From Psychromonas algicola (lineage in GTDB: Bacteria; Pseudomonadota; Gammaproteobacteria; Enterobacterales; Psychromonadaceae): a DNA stretch of 64,000 nucleotides. The DNA is taken from contig NZ_SNUB01000002.1 in the NCBI RefSeq assembly GCF_004378355.1, positions 62,001 through 126,000 on the forward strand, written 5' to 3'. The translations under genes were made by a program, and so were the position numbers. The notes under the pieces are model-generated. The model was not told the DNA's origin, did no database searches, and was given only the letters and a program-made list of their open reading frames with translations. Shown piece after piece: positions 7,346 to 16,335 of this stretch. The first letter of the stretch is position 1. The number at the start of each line of letters is the position of its first letter.

Positions 7346-7926
7346 ATTATCTTGCTCATTTGCATATTGCAGATCATACCAAGACAAGTTTCAGTGGTAA
7401 TTTTTTAGGGGATTTTGTGAAAGGAAACCCTGATGGTAAGTACCCTGATGAGATGGTGAAAGGAATTCGTTTACATCGGCATATTGATAGCTTTGTAGAT
7501 AAGCATCCACAAGTGCTTGCCGCAAAATTATTATTTCCAAAAGCTTTACGTCGTTATGCACCGATTGCGTTGGATATGTTTTGGGATCACTTTTTAGCAT
7601 TACATTGGAAACAATTTCATCACTTAGTTTTGCATGATTTTTGTTTGTTAGCGGAACAGACAATAGAAAAAGAAACTGCAGATAAACAGGTTGTTCTCCC
7701 TGAGCGTTTTGAAAGAGTTAATGGTTGGGTGTGGCAAGATAAATGGTTAGAGTCTTATCAGACAATTGATAATATCAGTTACGCGTTAAAACGAATGGCA
7801 ATGCGCAGTGAAAGAATGGCTCCTTTAGGTGATACAGGAAAAGTATTAAGCGAGCACTATGAGCAATTAAGTGTTATTTTCTTTGCCTTATACAAAGAAG
7901 TATTACAAGAAAGCATGAACTATTAA
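7342..7926 (+). CDS. acpH: Acyl carrier protein phosphodiesterase
   Basis: A 194-residue protein of the AcpH family, which removes the 4'-phosphopantetheine arm from holo-ACP. Features are the N-terminal MNYLAHLHIA, the metal-site region GNFLGDFVKG and the helix GIRLHRHIDSFVDKHP, which supplies the His and Asp ligands expected of this HD-like metal hydrolase. The length is that of E. coli AcpH. It overlaps the EamA gene and is followed directly by a strong terminator, so the two form an operon. Confidence 0.88.
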   Translation: MNYLAHLHIADHTKTSFSGNFLGDFVKGNPDGKYPDEMVKGIRLHRHIDSFVDKHPQVLAAKLLFPKALRRYAPIALDMFWDHFLALHWKQFHHLVLHDFCLLAEQTIEKETADKQVVLPERFERVNGWVWQDKWLESYQTIDNISYALKRMAMRSERMAPLGDTGKVLSEHYEQLSVIFFALYKEVLQESMNY

Positions 7927-7940
7927 AAGTTATTCAATAT

Positions 7941-7969
7941 AAAAAAGAGACTAAATAGTCTCTTTTTTT
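7941..7969. terminator. Bidirectional terminator between acpH and the phosphoribosyltransferase
   Basis: AAAAAAGAGAC-taaata-GTCTCTTTTTTT: a 10-11-bp stem bounded by A and T runs. It can end both convergent transcripts. Confidence 0.85.
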
Positions 7970-7992
7970 ATTAAGCACTTAGACGAGAAGGA

Positions 7993-8562
7993 TTAGTCTT
8001 CTTCATTAAATAAGTGCTTGATATTAGCAAAGTCACTTTTACCTTCATGGATCTCTTTGACTGAAAGTCCAGATACTTCATGTGGGAAAACTAACCATTC
8101 TTCAGATTCATGAATGTAGTAATCAGGTACCATATCTACGGCCTTATTCTTAGGCTTGTAATAAGGTGTTGCGATACGTACATCTCGTGGCATGTTTAAA
8201 CGCATCACTTCATTTAGTTTTTCAGTTAATGCAACGACGCTGCGGCCTGAATCAAATACGTCATCAACAATTAATAACCCATCGTCAGCATTCGCATTTT
8301 CAATGATGTAATGTAAACCATGTACTTTAATGGTCTTGCTTTGCTTGCCAATACCGTAATAAGAAGAAGTACGTACAGCGATATGATCTGTTTCTACTTT
8401 TTTGTAGTCAAAGTATTCTTGAACTGCAATCCCGATTGGTGCGCCGCCACGCCAAATACCAACAATAAACTGTGGGCGGAAACCACTATCGTAAACTTGT
8501 GCTGCAAGACGAAACGAGTCTTCAAGTAATTGTTGCGAAGTAATAAAGACTTTGTCAGTCAT
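7993..8562 (-). CDS. Phosphoribosyltransferase (type I fold)
   Basis: A 189-residue protein with the PRPP-binding loop LLIVDDVFDSGRS at residues 96-108 and an upstream PPi-loop region FIVGIWRGGAPIG. This is the PRTase fold of purine salvage enzymes. It resembles the hypoxanthine/xanthine-guanine group but the specificity is not clear, and it is not the canonical Hpt of enterics, so no symbol is given. Soluble and cytoplasmic. Shares a terminator with acpH. Monocistronic. Confidence 0.8.
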   Translation of the reverse strand: MTDKVFITSQQLLEDSFRLAAQVYDSGFRPQFIVGIWRGGAPIGIAVQEYFDYKKVETDHIAVRTSSYYGIGKQSKTIKVHGLHYIIENANADDGLLIVDDVFDSGRSVVALTEKLNEVMRLNMPRDVRIATPYYKPKNKAVDMVPDYYIHESEEWLVFPHEVSGLSVKEIHEGKSDFANIKHLFNEED

Positions 8563-8755
8563 ATCATGTTCCTTTGGAATTAATTTAATCGACGGAGTTT
8601 AAACTAAAACAGCCCCTCTGCACAATTTACAGGTAAAAAAAGATAGTAAAAAAGTGTTTTTAAGTGAGGTTTTGCTTGTATTCATTTTGATTGGTTGGAT
8701 TTTGGCATGTGTTAAAGCTGTGTATATTGATCTCAATGTGTATTGTTTCAAATGA

Positions 8756-8802
8756 CAGATAAAATCAGGGTGTTGATGTGGTTAGGTTTTATCTGCCAGA
8801 TA
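8756..8802 (-). terminator. Possible terminator downstream of ldhA
   Basis: CAGATAAAA and TTTTATCTG form an inverted repeat around a roughly 25-base loop just beyond the ldhA stop. There is no clear T-run, so this is a weak call. Confidence 0.35.
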
Positions 8803-8813
8803 AATTTTTGTAA

Positions 8814-9803
8814 TTAATGACTTACTTGGTTAACACTGGTGTTGCTGTTTTCAAGTTCAGTTAAGTTATTTAGTGTTGTTTCAGCAATACTTGTTAGCGC
8901 TTCTTTCGTTAAAAAGGCTTGGTGTCCTGTAAAGATAACATTGTGGCAAGCCGATAAGCGACGGAAAGTGTCGTCGGTAATAATTTCACTAGAATGATCG
9001 TTAAAGAATAAATACTCTTCTTCTTCATAAACATCTAACCCTAAACCACCGATTCGGCCAGATTTTAATGCATCAATGGCATCATTTGCATTCAATAAAC
9101 CACCGCGGCTTGTGTTGATGATGGTGACACCATCTTTCATTAGTGCAAAAGTGTCTTTGTTAAGTAAATGTTTATTATCATCCATTAATGGGCAATGTAA
9201 GCTGATCACATCGCTATTCGCAAACAGTGTTTCTAAGCTTACGTATTCAGCGCCTAATGAAATAGCATGTTCCGATGGATAAGGATCTGAAGCGAGAATT
9301 TTACAACCAAAACCTTTAAAGATAGCCATAGTCGCAATGCCTATTTTACCAGTGCCGATAATACCGACAGTTTTACCGTGCAAGTTAAATCCAACTAACC
9401 CTTCTAGAGAGAAGTTAGCATCACGAGTACGTTGGTAAGCTTTATGTGTACGACGATTAAGCGTCATCAACAATGCAATCGCATGCTCAGCAACCGCTTC
9501 TGGAGAATAAGCTGGAACACGGACTATCGTGATCCCTAAAGCTTTAGCGCAAAATAAGTCGATGTTATTAAAACCTGCACAACGCATAGCAATATATTTA
9601 ATGCCTAACTCATGCAATTGAGTTAATACCGGTGCACTTAAGTCATCGTTTACAAAGGCGCATACTGCATCATATCCTGCTGCTAGTGCTGCAGTTTGAC
9701 TGTTAAGCTGCGTGTCGAAAAAATTAATACTCATGGGTGCGGAAATAAGAGGCTCAAAATGCTGGATATCATAACTACGAGAACTGAACATCGCGACTTT
9801 CAT
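8814..9803 (-). CDS. ldhA: D-lactate dehydrogenase (fermentative)
   Basis: A 329-residue NAD-dependent D-2-hydroxyacid dehydrogenase, strongly similar to E. coli LdhA, which reduces pyruvate to D-lactate in fermentation. The segment MRCAGFNNIDL (73-83), the stretch PEAVAEHAIALLMTLNRR and RTRDANFSLEGL are family signatures. The Rossmann motif is GTGKIG at 150-155. The catalytic Arg lies in NTSRGG, the Glu in the DVYEEE region and the His in TGHQAFLT. Monocistronic; no FNR or ArcA site was recognised upstream. Confidence 0.92.
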   Translation of the reverse strand: MKVAMFSSRSYDIQHFEPLISAPMSINFFDTQLNSQTAALAAGYDAVCAFVNDDLSAPVLTQLHELGIKYIAMRCAGFNNIDLFCAKALGITIVRVPAYSPEAVAEHAIALLMTLNRRTHKAYQRTRDANFSLEGLVGFNLHGKTVGIIGTGKIGIATMAIFKGFGCKILASDPYPSEHAISLGAEYVSLETLFANSDVISLHCPLMDDNKHLLNKDTFALMKDGVTIINTSRGGLLNANDAIDALKSGRIGGLGLDVYEEEEYLFFNDHSSEIITDDTFRRLSACHNVIFTGHQAFLTKEALTSIAETTLNNLTELENSNTSVNQVSH

Positions 9804-10160
9804 AAACTGTGCTCCATATTGAAAAGGTTATCCTATGGAGTTATAACGATTTTAGTGCCTAACAGCAATATCTAACCTTGGATTATTTTATTTAAGCAGG
9901 TTGTTGAGTTAAAGATGTCTCGTATTATTTACCTTCTTTACAAGATAAAAATAAATGAAATTTATTCTTACAAGTAAAGGTCTTATAGATTCACTGCTGC
10001 GAATCTTTTACTATGTGTTTTGTTTTGTTTTGTTTTGTTTTGTTTTGTTGTGTTGAGCTTTCAATGCGGAGTGAATGATTTAGCGGTAACTATATTAGTG
10101 AATTGCTAAACGGTTATTCCTTGTTTTACTTATTATTACCTTGTTTTTATTGGAGTGTTA
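9804..10160. other. Non-coding gap with a GTTTT pentanucleotide repeat
   Basis: The divergent gap between ldhA and scsB carries promoters for both, but no box is convincing. Its notable content is the (GTTTT)6 array at 10017-10046. Nothing else was recognised. Confidence 0.6.
10017..10046 (+). repeat. Simple sequence repeat (GTTTT)6
   Basis: Six perfect GTTTT units, preceded by TGT and followed by the imperfect GTTGTGTTG. It sits 115 bases before the scsB ATG, in the promoter or leader. Pentanucleotide tracts are prone to slippage, so the unit number may vary between cells and change promoter spacing. That effect is inference. Confidence 0.9.
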
Positions 10161-12272
10161 ATGTCCATTATTAAGCGTTATATTTTCTCTTTATTATTAT
10201 TTTGTTTTTTTTCAAGTAGCGCATTAGCAGAAGCGCCATCGACCGGCTGGTTAAGTAACTTTAATCACCTTCCTGTTAAAGTTAATTTTCAATTAACAGG
10301 GCAACCAGTACAAGATAATAAGGTGAATGGATTATTAAATGTCACTTTAGAAGGTGATTGGAAAACCTACTGGCGTTCTCCTGGTGAAGGGGGCGTTGCA
10401 CCTACTTTTGATTGGCAACCTCAATCTTCCAATATTCAAGATGTTCATTGGTCTTGGCCGACACCAAAACGTTACCCTGTTTTAGGCGTTGAAACAGTGG
10501 GTTATAAAAATCAAATACATATTCCTATTCAAGTCGCTGTTGATGATGCAAAACAAGTTAGCCGCCTCAAAGGTGTCTTAACGCTTGCTTCATGTACTAC
10601 GATTTGTGTACTAACAGATTACAACATCGATTTAACTTTTGATCCGACTCGTTTAACGATCGATGAAAATGTCGCCTTCTCGTACGCGCAAGCGGTTAGT
10701 AGCGTGCCGATATTAGTTTCTGAAAACGCGGTTAAAGCGCAAAAAAATAATGCGAATATTACGCAAGTTGCTAACTCTTGGGATCAATTTAATCAGCAAG
10801 TCATCGTGCAGGTTTCTCATCAAGTTCCTTGGCAGTCACCTGATATCTTTATTGATAGTCGTAATCCTGAGCTTGCCGACGTATTTTTTTCTAAACCTGT
10901 CATTTCTGTTACTGGCAATCAAATGACTGCCGTTTTTGATGCAAGTAGTTGGGGTGGGGAAGTTAACCTAACTGGTGAGAATGTAAGCGTTACCGTTGTT
11001 GATAAAGATATTGCAGTGGAAATCACAACCATCTTAGGTAATGAAAGAATATCAACACCGAATGAATCTATTTTCTCTATCTTTGTAATCGCCTTGTTAG
11101 GTGGATTAATACTCAATGTGATGCCTTGTGTATTACCTGTTTTGGGCATGAAATTAAGCTCGATATTAAATGTTGATAGTGATCAGCGTTCGCAAATCCG
11201 TAAACAATTTTTAGCTTCGAGTATTGGTATTATCAGCTCTTTCTGGTTTCTCGCTTTATTCCTCTTTTTACTTAAACTATCGGGTGAAGCGCTTGGCTGG
11301 GGAATTCAATTCCAAAACCCTTACTTTATCGCGTTAATGGTTGTGGTAACGGCTCTATTTACGGCAAATATGTTAGGTTTGTTTGAAATTCAATTGCCTG
11401 CATCGATGCAGACGTGGTTGGCGACTAAAGGTGGACATTCTTATATTGGTCATTATTTACAAGGTGTATTTGCAACGTTATTAGCGACACCTTGTACGGC
11501 TCCTTTCTTAGGAACTGCGGTAGGTTTTGCACTAGGTGCTTCTGCTTGGCAATTATTTGCAATATTCACTGCACTAGGTCTAGGTATGGCATTGCCGTGG
11601 TTATTGATTGCACTGTTTCCAAGTGTTGCGCTGCTGTTACCTAAACCGGGTAAGTGGATGGGGACAATCAAACTGATCTTCGGTTTATTAATTCTTGTGA
11701 CTTGTTTGTGGTTAGTCAGTTTATTGAGCAACTTTATCGGATTGCTTTATACCGTGTTAGTTGTGTTATTTATTTTAATTAGCTTTGGGTTATTAATTGT
11801 TAAAAAATACGGAAAACGTGTTTTTGTGATTGTTTTTTCGTGTTTCTTACTTGTTTCTTCAATCGGGTTTATTGTTGCGAGTTTAACTGCAAAATATTGG
11901 GCGACACCACTTAATGAAGAAATTGCATGGACACCATTAGATACACAAGTGATTAACCAAGAAGTGGCAAAGGGCAATGTTGTCTTTGTGGACGTGACTG
12001 CAGATTGGTGTGTTACCTGTAAAGCCAATAAAATAGGTGTGCTATTACAAGATCCTGTTTATAGCAAACTACAACAACAAAATGTTATCGCAATGAAAGG
12101 TGATTGGACTGTTCCCTCTGAGTCTGTAACCACTTACTTACAGTCTTTTGACCGTTATGGTGTTCCTTTTAATATTGTTTATGGCCCTGCGGCTCCAAAT
12201 GGAATCGAGCTATCTACTATTTTGAACAGTGATGATGTACTAAACGCGATAGAACAAGCGAAGGGACAATAA
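10161..12272 (+). CDS. scsB: ScsB: DsbD-like thiol-disulfide transmembrane reductase
   Basis: A 703-residue envelope protein. A signal peptide (to about residue 23) leads into a periplasmic DsbD-alpha-like domain with the Cys pair in SCTTIC. An eight-helix DsbD-beta membrane core follows, with MPCVLPVLGMK and TPCTAPFLGTAVG each giving a redox cysteine. A C-terminal periplasmic thioredoxin domain has WCVTC near residues 615-619. The family carries electrons from cytoplasmic thioredoxin to periplasmic partners; the scs locus is linked to copper tolerance and oxidised-protein repair. GGAG 5 bases upstream fixes the ATG at 10161 rather than an upstream GTG. scsD follows after one base. Confidence 0.88.
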   Translation: MSIIKRYIFSLLLFCFFSSSALAEAPSTGWLSNFNHLPVKVNFQLTGQPVQDNKVNGLLNVTLEGDWKTYWRSPGEGGVAPTFDWQPQSSNIQDVHWSWPTPKRYPVLGVETVGYKNQIHIPIQVAVDDAKQVSRLKGVLTLASCTTICVLTDYNIDLTFDPTRLTIDENVAFSYAQAVSSVPILVSENAVKAQKNNANITQVANSWDQFNQQVIVQVSHQVPWQSPDIFIDSRNPELADVFFSKPVISVTGNQMTAVFDASSWGGEVNLTGENVSVTVVDKDIAVEITTILGNERISTPNESIFSIFVIALLGGLILNVMPCVLPVLGMKLSSILNVDSDQRSQIRKQFLASSIGIISSFWFLALFLFLLKLSGEALGWGIQFQNPYFIALMVVVTALFTANMLGLFEIQLPASMQTWLATKGGHSYIGHYLQGVFATLLATPCTAPFLGTAVGFALGASAWQLFAIFTALGLGMALPWLLIALFPSVALLLPKPGKWMGTIKLIFGLLILVTCLWLVSLLSNFIGLLYTVLVVLFILISFGLLIVKKYGKRVFVIVFSCFLLVSSIGFIVASLTAKYWATPLNEEIAWTPLDTQVINQEVAKGNVVFVDVTADWCVTCKANKIGVLLQDPVYSKLQQQNVIAMKGDWTVPSESVTTYLQSFDRYGVPFNIVYGPAAPNGIELSTILNSDDVLNAIEQAKGQ

Positions 12273-12273
12273 T

Positions 12274-12789
12274 ATGTCTGAAAAGAAAAAAACAAAAAAA
12301 GGTTGGGGAGCTCGACTCAAATCTATATTAGGTTATGTTTTATTTTTCTTGGTCGTTGGCTGGGGTGTTGATTTATGGCGAGCACAGGAGCTTGTTTCTG
12401 GTAAGGCGCCTGAATTGACAGCTGTTAGCGTGCAAGGTGAATCAATAGACTTGCTTGCAATGAGTCAAGAAAAGCCTGTTTTGGTTTATTTTTGGGCTAC
12501 CTGGTGCAGTGTTTGTAGTACGGTTTCGCCTTCGGTTGATTTGGTAAGTGATGGTTATCAAGTGGTGACTGTTGCATTAAGCTCGAGGCCTGATGAACGT
12601 GTGCAACGATATCTTGGCGCTAAAGAATATGACTTTACCGTTGTTAATGATGAAAAAGGTTTGATCAGTCGTCAGTGGGGAATTTCAGTCACGCCGACTT
12701 TATTTATCATCAATAAAGGTGAAATATCTTCGGTGACAACTGGATTTACTTCGCCTTTTGGAATGTGGGCGAGATTATTTCTGAGTTAA
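12274..12789 (+). CDS. scsD: ScsD: membrane-anchored TlpA-like thioredoxin
   Basis: A 171-residue protein with a Lys-rich cytoplasmic start, one membrane anchor (about residues 19-33) and a periplasmic TlpA/ResA-like thioredoxin domain. The active site is WCSVC (C78, C81) and the cis-proline loop is in VTPTLF. It begins one base after the scsB stop and is followed by a terminator, so scsB-scsD form a two-gene operon. ScsC, which often lies between them in other bacteria, is absent. ScsB probably keeps ScsD reduced (inference from family). Confidence 0.85.
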   Translation: MSEKKKTKKGWGARLKSILGYVLFFLVVGWGVDLWRAQELVSGKAPELTAVSVQGESIDLLAMSQEKPVLVYFWATWCSVCSTVSPSVDLVSDGYQVVTVALSSRPDERVQRYLGAKEYDFTVVNDEKGLISRQWGISVTPTLFIINKGEISSVTTGFTSPFGMWARLFLS

Positions 12790-12796
12790 TGGAGTT

Positions 12797-12822
12797 ACCT
12801 GCTAATGTGATTATTAGCAGGT
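12797..12822. terminator. Terminator after scsD
   Basis: Perfect 10-bp stem ACCTGCTAAT / ATTAGCAGGT with a 6-base loop, followed by TTATAATA. It lies between convergent scsD and the LysR gene. Confidence 0.75.
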
Positions 12823-12847
12823 TTATAATAAATTAAAGATAAAATGA

Positions 12848-13756
12848 TTAATTTATTTTATCTTTAATAAAGTCAATGAAAACACGGCTTTTGCTTGGCA
12901 TGTATTTGCTTTGTAAAAACTGTAAACAAATATCTCCTTGGTAATTACCTTGTAACTGCCATGTCTCTAAAATAGGCACTAATAATCCTTCTTTAATTGC
13001 TTCTTTTGCAACAAAATCGGGTAAAGTGCCAATGCCTAATCCTTGTTCAATCGCATCTCGTCTCATTCCGCTATGGTTAACCAAATAACTGCCATTCACA
13101 TGTACTGTGGATTGCTGATTATCTTTAGTGAAGCGCCAGCGATTGTCGGTTACATTCTCACCTAAACAAATGCAGCTGTAATCTTTAAGCTGTTCTGGGT
13201 GAGTAGGAGTGCCGTGTTGTTGTAAATATTCAGGACTAGCACATAAGATTTGCTCCGTGCGGCCAATTTTTATATTGACTAATGATTCGATGGGTTTCTC
13301 ATTAATATGAATTAAAATATCTACAGCATCATGAATGGGATCTAATAGCCTATCAGTTACCTTTAAATGTAGTTTAATTGTTGGGTATGTTTTTGAAAAC
13401 TCAACAAAAAGAGGCCTTAACACTTGGTTGGCCAATGATTTTGGTGCCGCTATACGCAATAACCCCGTAGGTGTTGTGCTTGCCGAGCTACTTGCACTAA
13501 CAGCCTGATCTGCGGCATCTAACATTTGTTTACAATAATCAAAGGTAATTCTTCCGGATTCGGTTAACGCTAATTGTCGGGTTGTACGTTGTAATAATTT
13601 TAATGCCAATGCATCTTCTAAACGACTTATTTGTCGGCTCACCGCTGATGGCGTTACGCCTAATTTTTTTGCTGCTTTACTAAAATTACCCTGTTCGATC
13701 ACAGTTACAAAAATCGCAAGATCAGGCAGTAAAGGAATAAGTTTATTTGTGTTCAT
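12848..13756 (-). CDS. LysR-family transcriptional regulator
   Basis: A 302-residue regulator. The winged helix-turn-helix occupies about residues 8-67 (FVTVIEQGNFSKAAKKLGVT, then PSAVSRQISRLEDALALKLL). An effector-binding domain of the periplasmic-binding-protein fold follows. The domain layout suggests the CrgA/AaeR-like subgroup. ATG 13756 is preferred over a TTG three codons earlier because AGGA then sits at workable spacing. It is divergent from a LysE/RhtB exporter across about 115 bases, so it most likely controls that gene (inference). Confidence 0.85.
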   Translation of the reverse strand: MNTNKLIPLLPDLAIFVTVIEQGNFSKAAKKLGVTPSAVSRQISRLEDALALKLLQRTTRQLALTESGRITFDYCKQMLDAADQAVSASSSASTTPTGLLRIAAPKSLANQVLRPLFVEFSKTYPTIKLHLKVTDRLLDPIHDAVDILIHINEKPIESLVNIKIGRTEQILCASPEYLQQHGTPTHPEQLKDYSCICLGENVTDNRWRFTKDNQQSTVHVNGSYLVNHSGMRRDAIEQGLGIGTLPDFVAKEAIKEGLLVPILETWQLQGNYQGDICLQFLQSKYMPSKSRVFIDFIKDKIN

Positions 13757-13873
13757 TGGGCACAAGTCCTATTACAAATGAGTATATTGTTGCTTGGAGG
13801 TCGCTAATTTAACATGTTCCTATCAATTACACAGTATTTTACTGAGTAGTGTCTTGATTAAAAGGAAGTGAAC

Positions 13874-14506
13874 ATGGAATCATATTATTTAGCCCCTTAT
13901 TATACTGAGTTAATTGCAGTTACTAGTATTGCTGTCTTTATGGCTTTGCTTCCTGGAGTGGATTTTGTAATGGTTACTCGCACTAGTATTCGTGAGGGAC
14001 GATTTGCTGGTTTTTATACTACTTTAGGTATTTGTTTATCCATTTGTATGCATGCAACTTATACTTTAGCAGGGCTCGCAGTTGTTATTGCTAATTCGGT
14101 TTGGATTTTTTCAATCATCCAATATCTAGGTGCAGCTTATCTGATTTATATGGGGTGGCAATTACTTAAAAACAATCAACAAATAAATACAGATTTAGAC
14201 ATTGATAATAAGCCCGTAACGTCGTTATCTGCATTGCGATCTGGCTTTATGACAAACATGCTTAACCCTAAAGCTCCTTTGTTTTTTTTAAGTATTTTTA
14301 CCCAAGTTGTTGCAATCGATACGCCTTTTTCTATACAAATTATTTACGCATCTATAATTGTGTTTGCCCATTTTATTTGGTTTTCAGCAGTGACTTTATT
14401 ACTTTCACATCCAAGCCTATTACCGCGTTTTAATCGCTATAAACATACAATAGATAAACTAGCTGGTATTGTTTTGGTTGCTTTTGCGATTAAGATTATT
14501 ATTTGA
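13874..14506 (+). CDS. LysE/RhtB-family amino-acid exporter
   Basis: A 210-residue inner-membrane protein with about six helices. The N-terminal motif LLPGVDFVMVTRTSIREGRFAGFYTTLG is cited here only by its key part PGVDFVMV. Later GAAYLIYMGWQLLK and NMLNPKAPLFFLSIF are RhtB-family signatures. The family exports homoserine, threonine, lysine or similar; the exact substrate is unknown. AAGGA upstream supports the ATG at 13874 rather than a GTG two codons earlier. Divergent from the LysR gene, its probable regulator. Confidence 0.85.
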   Translation: MESYYLAPYYTELIAVTSIAVFMALLPGVDFVMVTRTSIREGRFAGFYTTLGICLSICMHATYTLAGLAVVIANSVWIFSIIQYLGAAYLIYMGWQLLKNNQQINTDLDIDNKPVTSLSALRSGFMTNMLNPKAPLFFLSIFTQVVAIDTPFSIQIIYASIIVFAHFIWFSAVTLLLSHPSLLPRFNRYKHTIDKLAGIVLVAFAIKIII

Positions 14507-14519
14507 ATTTATATTGGGT

Positions 14520-14562
14520 TGGTTTATGGATATTAATTAGGACGTGTAATACCCATAAACCA
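14520..14562. terminator. Inverted repeat between lysE-like gene and pckA
   Basis: Perfect 10-bp repeat TGGTTTATGG / CCATAAACCA with a 23-base loop, between two convergent stops. There is no long T-run, but the position suits a shared terminator. Confidence 0.5.
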
Positions 14563-14570
14563 TTCTCTCT

Positions 14571-16187
14571 TTAAGTTAATACTGGTCCTGCTGAGATTAG
14601 CGCTTTACCTTCTTTTTTATCTGTATATTTCGCAAAGTTATCAATAAATAAATGAGCTAATTTATGTGCTTTTTCATCCCATATTTCGCTATCAGAGTAA
14701 GTATTACGAGGATCCAAAATAGCACTGTTTACACCATGTAATGATGTTGGTATTTGTAAATTAAAAAGTGGAATAGTTTTGGTTTCTGCTTTTTCAATAG
14801 AGCCATCTAAAATCGCGTCAATAATTGCTCGGGTATCGAGAATTGAAATTCGTTTCCCTGAGCCATTCCATCCCGTATTCACTAGATAAGCTTCGGCATC
14901 ACAAGCCTCCATTCGCTTAACTAATTCTTGTGCGTATTGAGTGGGATGTAATGTTAAAAAAGCGGCTCCAAAGCAAGCGGAAAAGGTTGGTGTTGGTTCG
15001 GTTATTCCTCGTTCTGTACCTGCTAGTTTTGCAGTAAATCCTGATAAGAAATGATATTGGGTCTGCGCTTTTGTTAGTTTAGACACTGGCGGTAAAACAC
15101 CAAATGCATCTGCTGTTAAAAAAATCACTTTTTTTGCGTGACCGCCTTTTGAAATGGGTTTTACAATATTTTCTATATGATCAATTGGGTAAGAGACTCG
15201 CCCATTTTCTGTTTTGCTTGGATCGTCGTAATCCACAACTCCTTGATCATTGATCATCACATTCTCTAATAAGGCATTACGTCTAATTGCTTGATAAATG
15301 TCTGGCTCAGCCTCTGCGCTGAGGCGGATTGTTTTGGCATAGCAGCCACCTTCAAAATTAAATACGCCATCATCATCCCAGCCGTGTTCGTCATCACCAA
15401 TTAATGCGCGCTTTGAATCCGTTGAAAGGGTTGTTTTTCCTGTTCCCGATAACCCAAAAAAGATAGCTGTATCACCTGATTTCCCTATATTTGCTGAGCA
15501 ATGCATAGAAGCCATTCCATTGAGCGGTAAGAGGTAATTCATCACTGAAAATAATCCTTTCTTCATTTCGCCACCGTACCAAGTGCCGCCGATTAATTGG
15601 ATATTCTCAGTAAGGTTAAATGCGACAAAATTTTCAGAGTTAAGACCTTGTTGTTGCCAATCAGGATTGTTGGTTTTTGAACCGTTTATCACTACAAAAT
15701 CAGGTTCAAAATTAACAAGCTCTTGTTCCGTTGGGCGTATAAACATATTGGTCACAAAGTGAGCCTGCCAAGCGACTTCCATTATGAAACGGACTTTTAA
15801 GCGTGAATTAACATTTGCACCGCAGTATGCATCTACAACATATAAGCGTTTATTTGAGAGCGCGTTAGTGACTATATTTTTAAGGTGTGACCAAGTGTGT
15901 TGATCAATAGGTTTGTTATCGTTTTTGCCTTGATCACTCCACCAAATCGTATCTCTCGTGGTGTCATCTTTAACTATGTATTTATCCTTGGGCGAGCGAC
16001 CTGTAAAAATACCAGTATCAACAGCTACGGTACCATTTTCTGTTATTATTCCTTTCTCAAAGCCTGTTAATTGAGTTGCTGTCTCTTCTGCATATAAAGT
16101 GTCATAACTAGGATTATAAATAACTTCAGAAACGTTTTTGATACCATATTTTTCTAATTGCTCAGTTGATAATGTATGCAATGTCAT
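14571..16187 (-). CDS. pckA: Phosphoenolpyruvate carboxykinase (ATP)
   Basis: A 538-residue cytoplasmic enzyme making PEP from oxaloacetate with ATP in gluconeogenesis. The kinase P-loop is [13 protein letters not shown], followed by the metal site [17 protein letters not shown]. The N-terminal [10 protein letters not shown] and the C-terminal [13 protein letters not shown] are family blocks. The length matches bacterial ATP-PEPCK. ATG 16187 is chosen because GAGAGGGA lies just upstream; an upstream TTG in frame is ignored. It has its own promoter gap (16188-16285) after the hslO terminator. Confidence 0.95.
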   Translation of the reverse strand: MTLHTLSTEQLEKYGIKNVSEVIYNPSYDTLYAEETATQLTGFEKGIITENGTVAVDTGIFTGRSPKDKYIVKDDTTRDTIWWSDQGKNDNKPIDQHTWSHLKNIVTNALSNKRLYVVDAYCGANVNSRLKVRFIMEVAWQAHFVTNMFIRPTEQELVNFEPDFVVINGSKTNNPDWQQQGLNSENFVAFNLTENIQLIGGTWYGGEMKKGLFSVMNYLLPLNGMASMHCSANIGKSGDTAIFFGLSGTGKTTLSTDSKRALIGDDEHGWDDDGVFNFEGGCYAKTIRLSAEAEPDIYQAIRRNALLENVMINDQGVVDYDDPSKTENGRVSYPIDHIENIVKPISKGGHAKKVIFLTADAFGVLPPVSKLTKAQTQYHFLSGFTAKLAGTERGITEPTPTFSACFGAAFLTLHPTQYAQELVKRMEACDAEAYLVNTGWNGSGKRISILDTRAIIDAILDGSIEKAETKTIPLFNLQIPTSLHGVNSAILDPRNTYSDSEIWDEKAHKLAHLFIDNFAKYTDKKEGKALISAGPVLT

Positions 16188-16285
16188 ATGCGTCCCTCTC
16201 AATTGTTAATTATTTGTTACAGCAGAAGATCATGAGAGTAGGTGAGTTTGGCTAATTTAATTGGGATCGGAGTCGGAAAGTTGAT

Positions 16286-16315
16286 TAAAAAAAAGCCACA
16301 ATTGAAATTGTGGCT
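16286..16315 (-). terminator. Terminator after hslO
   Basis: On the minus strand, AGCCACAAT-ttca-ATTGTGGCT gives a 9-bp stem followed by eight T. It separates hslO from pckA. Confidence 0.85.
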
Positions 16316-16335
16316 ATTGGATCTCTTTTTTACCG

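Noticed and set aside
8728-8740. TTGATCTCAA resembling an FNR site
   Set aside because: FNR needs TTGAT-N4-ATCAA; the spacing here is too short and it lies downstream of ldhA.
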